Shown: positions 26,741 through 38,785 of the stretch, one piece after another
Numbering within the stretch: position 1 is the stretch's first letter
Layout of the letters: each line of letters begins with the position of its first letter
Assembly (NCBI GenBank): GCA_029449245.1
Contig: JANATF010000007.1
Coordinates: 1,922,001 to 1,986,000, forward strand
Direction: 5' to 3'
DNA length: 64,000 nucleotides
Source of the DNA: Mortierella alpina
Taxonomy: Eukaryota > Mortierellomycota > Mortierellomycetes > Mortierellales > Mortierellaceae
Position numbers and translations under genes: made by a program
Notes under the pieces: generated by a model
Database searches by the model: none
What the model saw: the letters and a program-made list of their open reading frames with translations, nothing else
What the model was told of the DNA's origin: nothing

Positions 26741-26780
26741 CGCTTGCTCGCTCTCTCTCGCTTGCTCGCTCTCTCTCTTT
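26741..26780 (+). repeat. CT-rich tandem duplication in a 5' leader
   Basis: Two adjacent near-identical 18-20 bp copies of a unit containing CTCGCTTGCTCG, followed by further CT repeats. Lies in the probable 5' untranslated region of the transporter gene. Confidence 0.6.
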
Positions 26781-26931
26781 CTCTCTTTATATCTCTGCTC
26801 TGTATATCGCCTCTTCCTTTGTTCTTCATTCTTCCCTCCCTCCTTGGTTTGCATTACGATCCCATCGTTACCTCTGCCTCTAGCCTCCCGCCTCCAGCAT
26901 ACCAAACCTAAGAGTACCCTCAAATAAAACC

Positions 26932-28975
26932 ATGGCCGACGATCAAGCCCGTAACGACGCCTCGCACCTTGCTGTTCCTCAACCTCCTACTCAACTCCAC
27001 CTGAGTCCTTCCCCTAGTCTGGACAGGAACCTCCGGTTCGCATTAGAACAGGAACAGCAACATCATCAGTTACCACAGCGTGGCCGCACACCTCTCTTCC
27101 CAAACTCTCGATCCACCCCTGGCTCGAGAGCCACGTCCCGCACTCGCCAAAACGCTGGCTCAAGAGCAACTTCTCGTTCTCGTCACTCCAGACCCGGATC
27201 TCGTCCAGCATCACGACCTGTCTCATGGCTGATCCATGCCAACTCCGACTACACCTCCATGTATGACCACTACGGAGGCACTCGGTCTCGCAGGGGGTCG
27301 GATGCAGATGCTGACAGCATCTCGGCAGTAGAAAAGGGCCGGCCCGGAAAGGTCTCACGTACCTCGTCGTACGTTGGCCCCACCGGTGGTTCGGATGAGA
27401 AACGAGCCCCTGAAACGATGGACTCGGCTATACAGTCAAGACAACCCTCACTGGTCGGCGATTGCATAGAAGAGGACGGTAACCTCAGTGACGACGATTT
27501 GCCTCTCAAAGGAAATGTTTCTGCCATGAAGGCTAGCTTGCTGCTTGGGAAAGCTTTTGTCGGCACAGGCGTGCTCTTCCTGCCCAAGGCCTTCAGGAAC
27601 GGGGGTAAGCATTACGAAGGAGAACCAAAGGGCGCGCGACATTGCTACTCCTAGTACGAATGGATATACAAACCAATGATGAACTAACAAAAGGAGGTTT
27701 CCGACACTTTTTTTTCTGACGACAGGTATTCTATTTTCAAGCTTGACGCTCGCCTTCGTCGCAATCGTCTGCTGCATTGCCTTCTTGCTTTTGGTGAAGG
27801 TCCGTCTGGTGGTGCGGGAGAACTTTCAGGACATGGGCTTGGTCCTCTACGGCAAATACATGCGCCTCGCCGTTCTGCTCGCGGTGTTTCTCTCGCAGTT
27901 TGGGTTCGTCTGTGCTTATCTCATTTTCGTGTCCGAAAACATCAATGCCATCGTGCAAACGTTCTCCAAGTGCTCGTTCACAGCGATTCAGGAAAAATAC
28001 TACATCTTGATCCCGCTGGTGGTCTTGATCCCGCTTGTCCTGATTCGTCGTATGGCCATCCTGTCCCTCCCAAGCATGCTCGCGAATCTCTTCATCATCT
28101 TTGGAATCGTCTATCTCTGGTACTTCTCGATCAACAGCCTAGCCCACAACGGCGCTGGACCCGACATTGCGCTGTTCAACAGCGATGATTTTGCGCTTTT
28201 TATCGGAACTGCGGTCTTTTCGTTTGAAGGAATCGGATTGGGTAGGTTGGAAGGTCAATGCTTAATGTCTGTGCTCAAAGGAATGGTCTAGGTTTTACGA
28301 ATCTATTACTGACCTCTCTCTCTCTCCCTTCTTTCATGTCATTGTTTGACCACAGTCATCCCTATCCAAGAATCAATGGCCGAGCCAGAAAAGTTCCCGC
28401 GCGTCCTTGCTTTGACCATCACGGTGGTGGCGATGATCTTTGGCAGTGTCGGTGCCCTTTGCTACGCCGCCTTTGGCAGCAACATCCAAACTATTGTGCT
28501 TCTGAACCTCCCCATCCGCGACGGAATGACTGTCACCGTCGAGATCCTATACACCTTAGCCATCATCCTCTCGGTCCCATTGATGCTGTCGCCTGCCTCT
28601 CGCATTCTTGGCGAAGGCATCTTCGGAGACCGATCCGGCGGTGCTGAATTCAAGGTCAAGATGCAAAAGAACCTGTTGCGCGTCGTTCTGATCTGCTGCT
28701 GTGCTTTGCTCTCATTCGCGATCGGCGGAGCCAACTTGGACAAGTTTGTGTCCTTTGTTGGTAGTGTTGCATGCATGCCTCTGTGCTTCATCTTCCCAGC
28801 GCTGTACCATTACAAGGCATGCGCAAAGACCACCAAGGAGAAGGTCTTGGATGTTGTGCTGGGTGTCTTTGGTGTCGTGGTCATGGTGTTTACTTTGTAC
28901 ATTACCGTCCGCAGCTGGGTCGTGACAGCAGCACCCGAGACGCCCCTCGACCGGTGCATTGCCTTTGCCCAGTAG
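26932..28975 (+). CDS. Vacuolar amino-acid transporter, AVT3/AVT4 (SLC36) type
   Basis: Three exons, 26932-27604, 27726-28241 and 28356-28975, encode 602 residues. The first 200 residues are hydrophilic and disordered, rich in Arg/Ser (repeated GSRATSR motifs). The Aa_trans domain starts with KASLLLGKAFVGTGVLFLPK, typical of the unwound first helix of AAAP transporters. It continues through about ten hydrophobic segments, including IGTAVFSFEGIGLVIPIQES, the conserved helix 6 region of SLC36/AVT3/AVT4. Yeast Avt3 and Avt4 export neutral amino acids from the vacuole, and they also have long cytosolic N-termini. Substrate is inferred from family only. The ATG is in good context (AAAACCATGG). Confidence 0.88.
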
Positions 28976-29004
28976 ACCTGCAAACATGCATTGTCGTATC
29001 TATT

Positions 29005-29023
29005 CCCCCCCCCCCCCCCCCCC
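29005..29023 (+). repeat. Poly(C) run of 19 nt just after the transporter stop codon
   Basis: Begins 30 nt after the stop codon, on the sense strand, in the presumptive 3' untranslated region. Confidence 0.9.
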
Positions 29024-29180
29024 ACTCCTGTACAATAGAAATAAAAACTATGTGTTGTAAAAAAAAAGCCACTCCCGGATCAGCTCTTCCTGCCTTCACA
29101 AGTCGGCACACACTACTCAGCTCTCTCTACTCAACTTTCCCACCTGTCCACCTCGTCCTCGCACCTCTCCCTCACAAACC

Positions 29181-30123
29181 ATGTCTTCGGCCTTCAGAAA
29201 CACCCTCGCACGCAACGCTGTCATCGCCGCAGCCTCAAGGAGAGCCTTGGTCAGCCAGCGCGCTCCTGCTGCCATTGCCGCTCGCTCATTCTCCCTTCTC
29301 TCCAACAAGAACAGCACCGCTAGCACAATGGCCCTCAACAAGGACCAGAGGCAAGGATTCGCCACCTCCCTGTCCTTTGCCGACTTCTCAAAGCTCGATG
29401 CCTCGCTCGACAAGGCCCAGCAGTACATGGACGAGGGAGTGTCCTTCCAGAACAACAACATGCTCCCACTCGCCATGAGCTCATTCCAAAGAAGTCTTAA
29501 CGAGCGTCCCACAGGTGCGATCCCATGAGCAAGCTACGACGTCCAATGCGCAGTCAGTGGGGAATCAATGCCGAGCGAAGGAAAAGGAAGCAAAAAAAAA
29601 CTAATGTCTGTGTTCTGTAAATCTCCAAAATATGATTAGCGGCCGCCCATTACAACATGGGTGTTTGCTACTTCCAGCTCGGTGACTTTCAGTCCTCCAT
29701 CAACTCGTTTCAGGAGTCTCTCAAGCTCTCACCTCACCACGCCGATGTCCACACCAACATTGCAACGGCGCATATCAAGCTGAACTCCAACTTGACTCAA
29801 GCCTTGAGCCATCTTCAGGCTGCTGCCAACATTGCTCCTCAGGATGCAGAAATTCAGGTACACACAGCCATGTTTTGTTACTTTTTGTCCCACTTGTCGG
29901 AAATCTGCTCTTCTTAACTCACCTTTTGGTTGCTGTCCATATCTAGTTCAACTTGGCGGTGATTAGCGAACAGACTGGAGACTTTGACGGAGCAATCAAT
30001 GCCTACAAGGCAGCAGTGGATCTGGGCATGGACACCGCCAACGTCAACTTGCGGAATGTCAAGACCAAGAAGTTTGCAAAGATGGCCAAGCAGGCCGAGT
30101 TTCAGGACACAAAGAGCGAGTAG
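29181..30123 (+). CDS. Small TPR protein with a mitochondrial-type presequence
   Basis: Three exons, 29181-29514, 29640-29857 and 29947-30123, encode 242 residues. The N-terminal 45 residues are rich in Arg, Ala and Ser with no acidic residues (MSSAFRNTLARNAVIAAASR), as in a mitochondrial targeting peptide. An internal Met at residue 50 could give a form without it. Three TPR units follow: one around 85-112, one at 113-145 (HYNMGVCYFQLGDFQSSINS) and one near 185-215 (FNLAVISEQTGDFDGAINAY). The C-terminus is Lys-rich. TPR units are protein-binding scaffolds; no specific family name is recognised. It lies 205 bp behind the transporter on the same strand. Confidence 0.8.
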
Positions 30124-30195
30124 ATTCGGTATCGGTAGCAAAAAATGAGAAAAAGTTATATCTGTACAGATGTATATATGTATATATGGTGTGTT

Positions 30196-30227
30196 ATGTT
30201 GCTATGTTGCTATGTTGCTATGTTGCA
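30196..30227 (+). repeat. Four copies of an 8-bp tandem repeat
   Basis: ATGTTGCT three times, then ATGTTGCA, in the convergent spacer between the TPR gene and the protease gene. Confidence 0.85.
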
Positions 30228-30283
30228 CTTTCCCTCCTCTTCAATCAATGGTCGCGTCCTACCTCTACACCCGGCATTTCTCC

Positions 30284-32568
30284 TTAATCCTGTTCCAATC
30301 CGCTCTCCTGTCCTCGGAAGAGGCGTCCCCACAGCTGATGGAGTGCATCATCGAACCTGTCAAACATCCAGGACGGGGTTCGATGGCTAGGATCGACTTT
30401 AAACCTCGGTCCTTGCTCCTGCTCTTGCTTGCGTTGGTGGCAAGGCATCTGGTGGTCCTCCATAACATATCTTGGCTTCTCAAGTTCAGGGCGACCCAAT
30501 GGCTCAACAGGCTGTGGGCTTAGCCCCTCTTCCTTCACCTCCTCATCCTCCTCGTAAATCTTTTCCTCCATCATCGTCATCAACACCTTCCGATGATGTT
30601 GACTCTGTTGGGCACCACCACCCTGTCGAGCCTTCTCAAGACTCACACCATCCATAAACTTGGTCCCCGTGCTGTCAGGATCCAAATACGTCGCCAATCG
30701 GTCCTTGATCTTGTGCGGTTGTTGGAAACTGGCATGAAGTGCTCCGTACAAGTCATAACCATCCTTGTTCCAGCAACTGGCAGAACCACCATGCAATTGT
30801 CCAATAATCCTCTTGTCCGTGTTAAACAGCGGAGATCCACTGGAACCCGGTTCGGTCGTCCCTTCATCCCAACGAGGGATCTGCCAATGAAACTTTTCTT
30901 TGGACGTACATTCAATCCAGCAAGCCTTGGGGAGAGTACCATTGTAGAAGAACGAGATCTTTTTGGAGTCGCCGGACGGGTGGTGGATGCCCACGATCGG
31001 GATCTGAGGCATGGGTGCGAGCGCTGGGTCGTCTTCTTGGTGGTCAGTTGGAGGAGGACGCGGTTGGCTAGAGGGCGCCTTAGGCTGAGCTGACCATCCG
31101 GAGAGATAGAGATTATATGCATCTGGGATGGGCTCGACAATCTCGTAGAGTGTGTAATCGCTATCGGCGTAGGTTCCGAGTTTGACCAACCCCTGGGCTG
31201 TATCGTGCTCGTTGACTTCTCCAGGACCAGCACCACAAAGGAGTTTCTCGTGGTTGAACATGACAATATGGGCGCTCGTGTCTGGAAACTTTGTACAATG
31301 GGCTGCCTATTGAACCATGAAAAGAGTGCATATTGGACAAAAGAAAGGTCAGACAAGGGGAGGGGATTGATGCAGACACGGCAGATAGCAATATAGCAAT
31401 ACTCTTCACTTACTGTTAAGAACAGTTGTCGGCCATCCTGATTGACATTGTTGATCAAGGCACCGGTGCAATACTTTTGATTATAGTCCGACAAGAGGAT
31501 GCCAACACTTCGGCTCTGGTCCCTGTACTCTTTCTGATGACATGCCACATCAATGTTGCATTTGCCAGACATGATACCAACGGCCGGCTCTTCTTCATCA
31601 TATCTTTCTTCCGCAAGATCACCATCACCCCACTCACTGGTAAGCCTTGACCTGGAGGAAGTGAGCCACGATTCAACAAGGACGTCCGCCTGCGACTGAT
31701 CCCTGAGCCGATCACGCATGCCTGCAGCAGCAGCAGCCCCTCGACGTAACTTCCACCTCGGCACGACCGACCCATCCTGCAGCCGAAGACCGCTGGAGGT
31801 CTTCTCCGAAGAGGCTGCTAAAAGCGTGGGCTTGTACCCATGGATCACATAGCTAAGCTGTATCCGAGGCATCTGTTCGCGCAGCATCCCCCTCGTGGAG
31901 TAATACGACAACAGCACCCTATCCCCAGCAATTGGCGCAGTCGCAAAGACGCCATCTGGCTTGTTGTTGACCTGTGCTGTGAACGCACCCAGGATATGTC
32001 GCTTGCCCGAGACATAGAACTCGGCATTGGCAGGCAACTGAAAGTCGGAGAAGATGAGATTGAGCGAGAGAGCTGATTTCGAATAGATCTCGAGCTGCCA
32101 GACCATGACATCCGAGTCTTGATCCATCATCGTGTCCTTGGACTGAGGAGGATGACGGCCATCTTGATTGCGCTGCAGCTCTGCAAGTGAGATCCATCGA
32201 CCGCTCTCGAGCGTCGAGATTCCAGAATCGAAAGCCGAAACTGCGACGGCCTTTCCGAATTGATAGGAGCCATCATGGACGCCTGTCTGTTGAAACATTG
32301 CCGCCCGAGCGACGTTCTCCTCCTTCAGTAACTGGGCGTTGTTGACCAGAGGGAGTTGAATGGTAGGAGGTGTTCTCGGATGATCATGGACATTGTCGGT
32401 CTCTTGAGAGTCGAAAGGATAGAAAGCTCCTGCAAAGTTGATGGGGAATTTTCCAGGAACCGAGACTTGAGCGTTGACGAGACTTGAACCGGATAAGGAA
32501 GGACCCTTGTTGGTTGTGATCAACAGGACGATGGCTGCTGACAGCGCAAGGACTGCCGAAGCGCGCAT
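30284..32568 (-). CDS. Secreted trypsin-fold serine protease, lysyl-endopeptidase-like
   Basis: Two exons, 31414-32568 and 30284-31306, encode 725 residues. A hydrophobic signal peptide starts the protein (MRASAVLALSAAIVLLITTN). Residues 30-350 resemble the propeptide region of bacterial-type secreted proteases. The catalytic part has KYCTGALINN, LTAAHC (His388), SDYTLYEIVEP (Asp435) followed by NLYLSGW, and TEPGSSGSPLF (Ser541). This arrangement, including the Trp after the Asp motif, is that of the Achromobacter lysyl endopeptidase group within the chymotrypsin fold. All three triad residues are present. A charged C-terminal extension of about 130 residues follows and ends QESGLEQD. The single intron splits the LT|AAHC motif. 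The protein is probably extracellular; cleavage specificity cannot be read with certainty. Confidence 0.86.
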
Positions 32569-33547
32569 TTGGCGGGGAAAAGAGCAAGTGAGTGAGGTTG
32601 GTACTGCTTGGGGGTATTGTTTGCGTAGTGCTTGAGAAAGTCGTACAATGAACTGAACAAAGAGAGGGAAAAGAAGTGTTTTTACTTGAATTGAAAAAAC
32701 ACCTCTCTTTTTGAACCCTGGCACCGTTTCGCCTTCACCCCTAAAGATCCAAAAGAGTGAGCCGACAGCTGGCATAGGTGAAGCTCCCTGCGTCTTTTTT
32801 TTTTTTTTTTACCTCGCGGTCGTCTCTCACTGGGTCATCTGCAAAGTTCAATTTAAGAAAATCGTAGAGGGCAAAGCAAAAAGTGAACACATGTGCAATG
32901 ATCAAATCCGTCTCCTTCTCCCCTCATTTTGCCCTCCCTTGGCGTATAGGAGAGCACAGAACTCTATCATTCCTTCATGACACAGCATGCTTGGCAACAT
33001 GCACACCGCAACCACCTACGTGCACAACGACGTACACATGTCTAGTGAAATCCACGCGACATCGACTCCCAATTTGGCCAGTTTGCGTTGCTCCCTTACT
33101 GCTGTGATATCGCCGCTCATCCCTTTGCCCTCGCCACCCCCGACCCTCACCCTCTGTATCCATTTCGCGCCAAGTACTAACCATGTCGCCTCTGTACAGT
33201 ACATGTATCGTTTTTCATTCTCTCCTTCTTCCTTTCCCTTTTGGACCACCACGCTTAGAACCTAATGGAGCTTGGATCTCCAGAAAAAAGGCAAAAAGAA
33301 GATCTGAAGCGGGACAAATGCGGTTACCGAGTGGATGTGATAGTTGTAATAGTGTATAGCACAACGGTGTTCTTCATAAATTATCAATGCACAGTGGACA
33401 GAAATGGTCTATGGGGCACTGAATGGAAAGGGATGTGGAAAATGGATGCAAGGGTGGGTTGGGGGGCTAGAGTGTGTGAATAAAGGAGACTTGAGGACCG
33501 GGGGGTATAATTGACTTGTTTTTCTTGGTGTAGCTCGCTGTACCCAA
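32569..33547. promoter_or_regulatory. Spacer between the protease promoter and the ThrE-like 3' end
   Basis: 979 bp between two genes on the minus strand. A T run at 32798-32811 lies upstream of the protease. Short ORFs here are unsupported. No TATA element stands out. Confidence 0.4.
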
Positions 33548-36482
33548 TTAAAAAGTCATCTGGGCCGATCGAGCCTTGCCCATGGGGTACACCACCAGGG
33601 CCGAGGCAAAGAGACCGACACTGATGGCAATGGCGGCGATGACCATCTGCAACGCAAAGTTCACACCTCCCTGCATATCATCCGTGAACCATGCCATGGC
33701 GCCCTTGAGACCGATGGACCCAGGCACCAAGAAGAAGATTGCGCATACCACAGCTTGGAACGTTAGTTGGTGGGTGACACGCTGATAAACGTTTCCACAG
33801 AGCCCGATGACAAACGACGCCAGTGCAGACGAAACCTCGGTCTTGGCTCCAGCCCAGTGGGAGGTAGAGAACGAAACCATATACCCGAGCATCGACAATA
33901 CCGCGGCCAGGGTCCACTGTCGCGGGTGAGCCTTCAGCCAGATGTTGAGCGTGATGGCGAACAGCGGTACAAAGAGGATGTTCCACTTGAGATCCAGGCT
34001 CTCAGAACAGACAGCGGTGACTTCCTCGGCCTTGTTTGCCTTGTCAAACAGGAGCCACAGCGAGGCGCCAATGGTCAGACCATAGCCGAGCAGGAGCGAA
34101 AAGATGATCGCATAGAAAAGACGCACCGATCCTGAAATCATGTGTCGTGAGCTGAGCTCGAGAATGGAGCAGGTAATGGTGTATCCTGGCAGCAAAATAA
34201 CGATTCCTGCCATCTTGACAGCACTCCGACAGACGTGATCATGCAGCGCCTCGGCAATAAAGGCCACGACAACCGACATGGTGATCTCGCAAATATGTGC
34301 ATAGCTTGGCACCTTCTCCGAGAGCCAGTTCATCAAACCAACCAAGAGACCGAGCAAGAATGACACGCCAGCGTCGGTCCAATTGCCTCCAAAAAACATC
34401 GGTGCTGTACAAAACGATGCGACGGCATAAGACAGTATGTTGGCCCAGCGTGGCCAGAGATCCTTCTCCATGTTGATGGCGTCCAGCTTCATAATGGCCT
34501 CCTCTACGGGCATGGACGCGTGCGTGACCAACTTCAGGATCTGGTGGACCTGTGCAAACTTGTACATGTCCAGACCCGCCGACACCTTGAGCAGATGCGT
34601 CTCCGAAGTATGGGTCTCGTAATCCGTGAAAGCCACAATCATGACGTTCGGCAGGTACACACATTGTAGATTGAGCTCCAGAGTCCTGGCTGTATGATCA
34701 ACGGCGTCCTCGAGGCGATGCGAGGGGGCTCCGAACTTGATCATGGCCCTCGCCAGTCGGAGGACATAATCCTGACGTTGCAGTATATCGGCCACTGCAA
34801 ACGTGATGCGCATTTTTTCTTCCGTTGAGAGAGAGTGCAGAGTGGTGCCGGCAGAGGGACTATTGTCATAAGAGAAGGAACCGCGCGGCGAGATGTTGGG
34901 AGACTGCAATGGCGAGTTGCCAGGTGGGAAGGACGTAGGAAAGCCGCCATCGAGCTGGAAAGAATTCCGGTGGTTGCTGTTGTTGCTGTGGGCGTTGTGC
35001 CGGTGTGAAGCTGTGTTGAGGGTGGTCATGGCCGTGGCCGTGGCCGATCCGTGCGGCGCCGTGGCGGGCAAGGGCGGGTATGTAGCAAAGAGTGACTTGG
35101 TAGCGAGAGAAGTGACCGAGGCGTTGGCCGAGCGAGTGTACAGAGCAGATCGCTTCTTCTTTTCCTTCTCTTTATGGTGCTTTGGCGTCGATGTTGCATG
35201 CGGAACCTAGTGAACGGGACAGGCTGCTGTTAGCTACGAGAAACGCAGGAGCACGAAACATGTGCAGGGTACCTGCTCCAGGCACGCTGCTCAAAAAATG
35301 AAAACTGGATCGAACCTTGTGCTGACGAGTGGTATCGTGCAGTTTCAAAAGGTTGCTCAAGACTCCTGCCCTGGACGGCTGTACTGCTGGACGGGGTGCT
35401 GCATACATTCCCTGCTGCTGTTCTACTGCCGCTGCTGCTGCTGACGCCAATGCCGCCTGTGTGGGGATCGACTCCCTGTTGAAAAGCTTCGAGATCCGAT
35501 TGAGCTTTTTCTTTTCCTTGAGTTTCTTCTCTTTCTCAGAGAAACCCTGGCTGCCAAGGGTAACGTCCGATCCAACAATCCCATGGCTTAGTGTGGGCAC
35601 CTGTGGGTCAGAGTCTATTCGGTTCTCCAGAACTTTAGGAGTGATGGAGATGCCACTCTTGTCGGCCGCAGAAGGCGCCCCAGGGTGCGAAGCGAGCTTG
35701 GAGCCCTTCATCATGATAGGCCCGTCATAATCCTCTCGACCATCATCGCCCTGCTCTGCTCGCTCCTTCCTACCTTCCTGCTCAATCAAGTTGTCCAGTG
35801 CCCGCTGAAGGGTCATGACATGCTCTTCGGTCGAGTTTGATCCTCCAGGGGTGGTGACGGTAATGTGTGGTTCATCGACCCCCAAGTGATCAGCAGAATA
35901 GGAACGCCTAGGGATGGCAACCTGCGGAATCAGCATCGAGCTGTTGCCGTTGCTGTGGCTGCCTTGGTGGGATGGGACAATGACCGAGATATTGGGTCGA
36001 TTGAGAGGCGTGGTCGAGCCCGTAGCAGATCCCGATGCGTGCATCCTGCCATGCGATCGGTGATAGGCTGCATTCAGATAATAGTCCCGCAGTCCGTTGG
36101 GTGGGGTCCCAGGAGGCGAGCTGGAAGCACTGCTGGTCCCCCGACGGAACCCAGCGCTACCGTTACTAGGTCCGAGGTTGCTATGGTAGATGCTGTTGTT
36201 GCTGGAATAGACCCCGCTCATCCTGCTGGGGACCGGCGGGTTGTATCTGGCGGTGGGGCGAGGACCGCCTGTGGGAAAATTGCCAGTTAAGCTTCGAGCA
36301 TTGCTGTTGGCACCGCTAGATGTGTATGGGGCAGAAGACGAGGACGGAGGGTTCACAGCTATCGTGGGAGGTGTGGGTATCTGTGGGTAGGCGGGCAGAC
36401 CGAGCGACGACGAGGACGCTGTGGACGAGGGTTGAGTCTGCTGAGGTGGGGTGCTGTATGGAGAACTGCTGCCGGTGTTCAT
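33548..36482 (-). CDS. ThrE/PRM10-like membrane protein
   Basis: Two exons, 35316-36482 and 33548-35206, encode 941 residues. The N-terminal 390 residues are disordered (Ser/Pro/Gly-rich), with a short conserved segment GVLSNLLKLHD before the intron, as in fungal pheromone-regulated membrane protein 10 homologues. The C-terminal half fits the ThrE domain pair: ILQRQDYVLRLARAMIKFGA and SHRLEDAVDHTARTLEL, then about ten transmembrane segments, with VPGSIGLKGAMAWF near the end. Bacterial ThrE exports threonine and serine. The substrate of fungal members is not established, so function is left open. The donor of the only intron is GTTCGA, not GTAAGT; a GTACCC alternative 43 nt further on breaks the frame. 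Confidence 0.86.
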
Positions 36483-37335
36483 GGCTTGCTGTGCTTCAGA
36501 ATGTGTCTGCGACTAGAGTCTGCGGTGCGTTTGCGGCTGCTGCTCTGAGCGGTGTGGGCCAGGGGAGGATGAGTGGTCAGCAATGAGTCCGTTGGGGAAA
36601 GAAAGGGGAACGGCTCTCGTTTTTGGCTCTCGTTGCACAAGATGATATATGACAGGTGCAGTGGGAATGAAAACAGTACAAGGGAACGAGAGAGAGAGCG
36701 AGAGCGAGAGCGAGGCCGTTTTATACTTTCTGTGGCTCTTGTTTGTGCAGACTGGCGAGGACGAGGAAAAGGGCAGAAGTGGACGGCGAGGAGGAGGCAA
36801 GCAGAAGAGAAGAGAAAGAAGGAAAAAATTTGATCGGCTGGTTCTCACTTTTAGTGCGAGCTGGCAGGGCCATAGAATACACCGCGGCCAATTCAGTCGC
36901 AGACCCTGCTCCCCACCGCTTGGGGGGCCAGAGGCCGCACTCCCGAGACCGCCATCCTCCACCGCAAAGGAGCATTCACCACTGTCACCGCCATCACCGT
37001 CAAATACATCATCGCCGTCTTCTGTTTCGCCGCTTGTCTGCTATGCAGGCCGTGGGCGATTTTTTTTAGTGCGCATTTTGACGTGCCAGATCGCCCAAAC
37101 ACTCAGAGGCATGTACCGTATCGGGCAGCCCACTCAAGGCGGGTCTACCACTCTCAATCTTCAAGTACAAACTCCATCTTCACCTTCTTCCAGCACCATG
37201 TACCAACTCGCCAGCCCTTTTTTTTTTTTTTTTCTTTTCTTGGTCAGACTGAGGAGATTGAAAATTCAATCCCAATGGTATTGAACCCTCCACGGAAATG
37301 CCGTTGAGCAGATGCCCAAAGCTTTTCCCTGCTGC
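36483..37335. promoter_or_regulatory. Upstream region of the ThrE/PRM10-like gene
   Basis: 853 bp with a GA-rich tract (36689-36716) and a T run at 37218-37233. On the minus strand the first 350 bp are pyrimidine-rich, as expected for a leader. The ORFs inside (for example 36649-37284) are low-complexity and rejected. Confidence 0.4.
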
Positions 37336-37670
37336 TTACAGTATATCTTTTCTAGCTGCCTTTGGTCGCCCCTCGTTTCCCTTTTGGTCCCCGACCGCCA
37401 TCTGGCGACGTTTTGACTTTCGATACTCATGCGCCAACACTTCAGAAAAGAACCAATCAGTAGGCGCGGTGGACAGGGTGGCCATCAACGGCACCATGGG
37501 TTGTAGGAAGGATGCTGTGTCGATGACATAGCAGTGAGAAGACCATGCATTGGAGGGCTCAGGATAGAAAAGAAGAAAAGAACGAACCAGATGCAGCCTC
37601 ACGCTGTACGTACGTGTTGCAAATGAGACCACGGCGCATATGTAATAGATACCTTCCAGTCGTGGGTCAT
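37336..37670 (-). CDS. Possible small protein of unknown function
   Basis: Tentative two-exon model, 37653-37670 and 37336-37557, of 79 residues beginning MTHDWK and continuing PSNAWSSHCYVIDTASFLQP. The intron has a GTATCT donor and an acceptor (CCTGAG) behind a strong pyrimidine tract, and the phases agree. The second exon is not low-complexity and has a hydrophobic middle (FLQPMVPLMATL) and a basic tail. An upstream extension is open to about 37858. It could start at an ATG at 37900 only through a 35-nt intron, which is too short to trust. No family is recognised. It could equally be non-coding. Confidence 0.25.
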
Positions 37671-38669
37671 CGATTTTGCCGTTCCTCGGCAATAAGGTTG
37701 ATCTTCTGGGGACCTCCTGCGACTGGCTGGCGGCCAAAGGGGCCGAACACAGAAGCATGAATCAGACGCAATCACATTTGCAACCACCACAGCAGGGAGT
37801 CGGGCACAGTGCTTTGAAACATGCAACGCAGAGTCGGTGCGCAGGTTGTCCACAAATGCTGGATGCAGGGCATTGCAGGATATTAAAGCTTACCTTCCAT
37901 GGTACCTGCTGCGTGGTACTACAGTATACACATATACATGGGTGCGGCAGTGTCAAACTGAAATCACTCAGACGGTGCTGTCCGGTCCATCAACACTAAC
38001 AGACCAAGTTTGCACAAGTGAACAGTGTTACTACAGGCAGGCCAAATACCAATCTTATTCAAAAACAGGAAGGGAGCGAGTTCGTTAGATCGGGTCGCCG
38101 TACATGTTGGAGGACCGTTTGGCCGTAGCGTCAAAGTCTACAGGGAAACTCAGGTCAGAACAAGATTATGTCTCTCGTAACCGACAGACATCGCATCCTC
38201 ACATCAATCGATCTGCTGGTTATTACGAAACCAATGAACATGAGAGCGAGCCAAAGAGCGAAGCGGGAATGAATAACAGAGAGATGAGCTTGGACGGATG
38301 AGAAATGAGCCATGGTCGACTCTGAGACACGAACAGGCACAATTTCGCTGATACAAAAAAGAGTAACATTCGCTCTGGGTTCGGTCTCGGAGCTTTGCGC
38401 AAGAGGCACGTATAGACAACGCCCCTTGGCGACTGCATGTAGTGTGGCGTATTTCCCTAGTTTATCCTTACGTGAAGGAATGTCCATTTCGATCCAAGTT
38501 GAAGAAAGGGGCTCTTTATAAATACAGCAAAAAAAAAACTTCGTTGCTGGTTCCATTGCAGCCTGCCAAGGGTACCTGAACCATCCACCTCTCTCGGCAT
38601 TCTTCACTTGACTGACAATAACGAAAGCACTCTGCATCCGCTGCGTATCTTACCACGTTACCATTTACA
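37671..38669. promoter_or_regulatory. Region upstream of the secreted repeat protein
   Basis: About 1 kb with no accepted gene. A perfect TATA box (TATAAATA) is at 38517-38524. An ORF on the minus strand (38155-38637) has no recognisable feature and crosses the TATA box. Confidence 0.4.
38517..38524 (+). promoter_or_regulatory. TATA box of the secreted repeat-protein gene
   Basis: TATAAATA, 153 bp before the upstream ATG (38670). Strong consensus TATA boxes are unusual in this window and, in fungi, tend to mark inducible genes. Confidence 0.45.
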
Positions 38670-38785
38670 ATGAATGGCACCCATTGGAATATTCAAAGGT
38701 AAGGAGTGCCTTCTTCGCTTGACTCTCACATTTTTCCCTCGCTCTTCCCGACCCGCGAATCTTTATCATCCCATATCCTAACAGC

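Larger units (their letters stand above)
24670..26931. promoter_or_regulatory. Divergent intergenic region between AAT and the amino-acid transporter (2.3 kb)
   Basis: No accepted gene. The transporter side carries a TATA-like CATAAATA at 26688-26695, about 240 bp before the ATG, followed by a CT-rich leader with a tandem duplication (26741-26780). The many short ORFs on both strands overlap each other and have no domain signature. Both flanking genes deal with amino acids, so shared regulation is possible but not shown. Confidence 0.45.

Noticed and set aside
35207-35272. Shorter intron for the ThrE/PRM10-like gene using a GTACCC donor
   Set aside because: It puts the second exon out of frame; the GTTCGA donor at 35315 keeps the frame.
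36649-37284. 211-codon plus-strand frame
   Set aside because: Begins in a GA repeat and ends in a T run (poly-Phe); low-complexity artefact.
37859-37893. 35-nt intron that would give the small minus-strand gene an ATG at 37900
   Set aside because: Signals look fine (GTAAGC, CCAG) but 35 nt is below the workable size for fungal introns.
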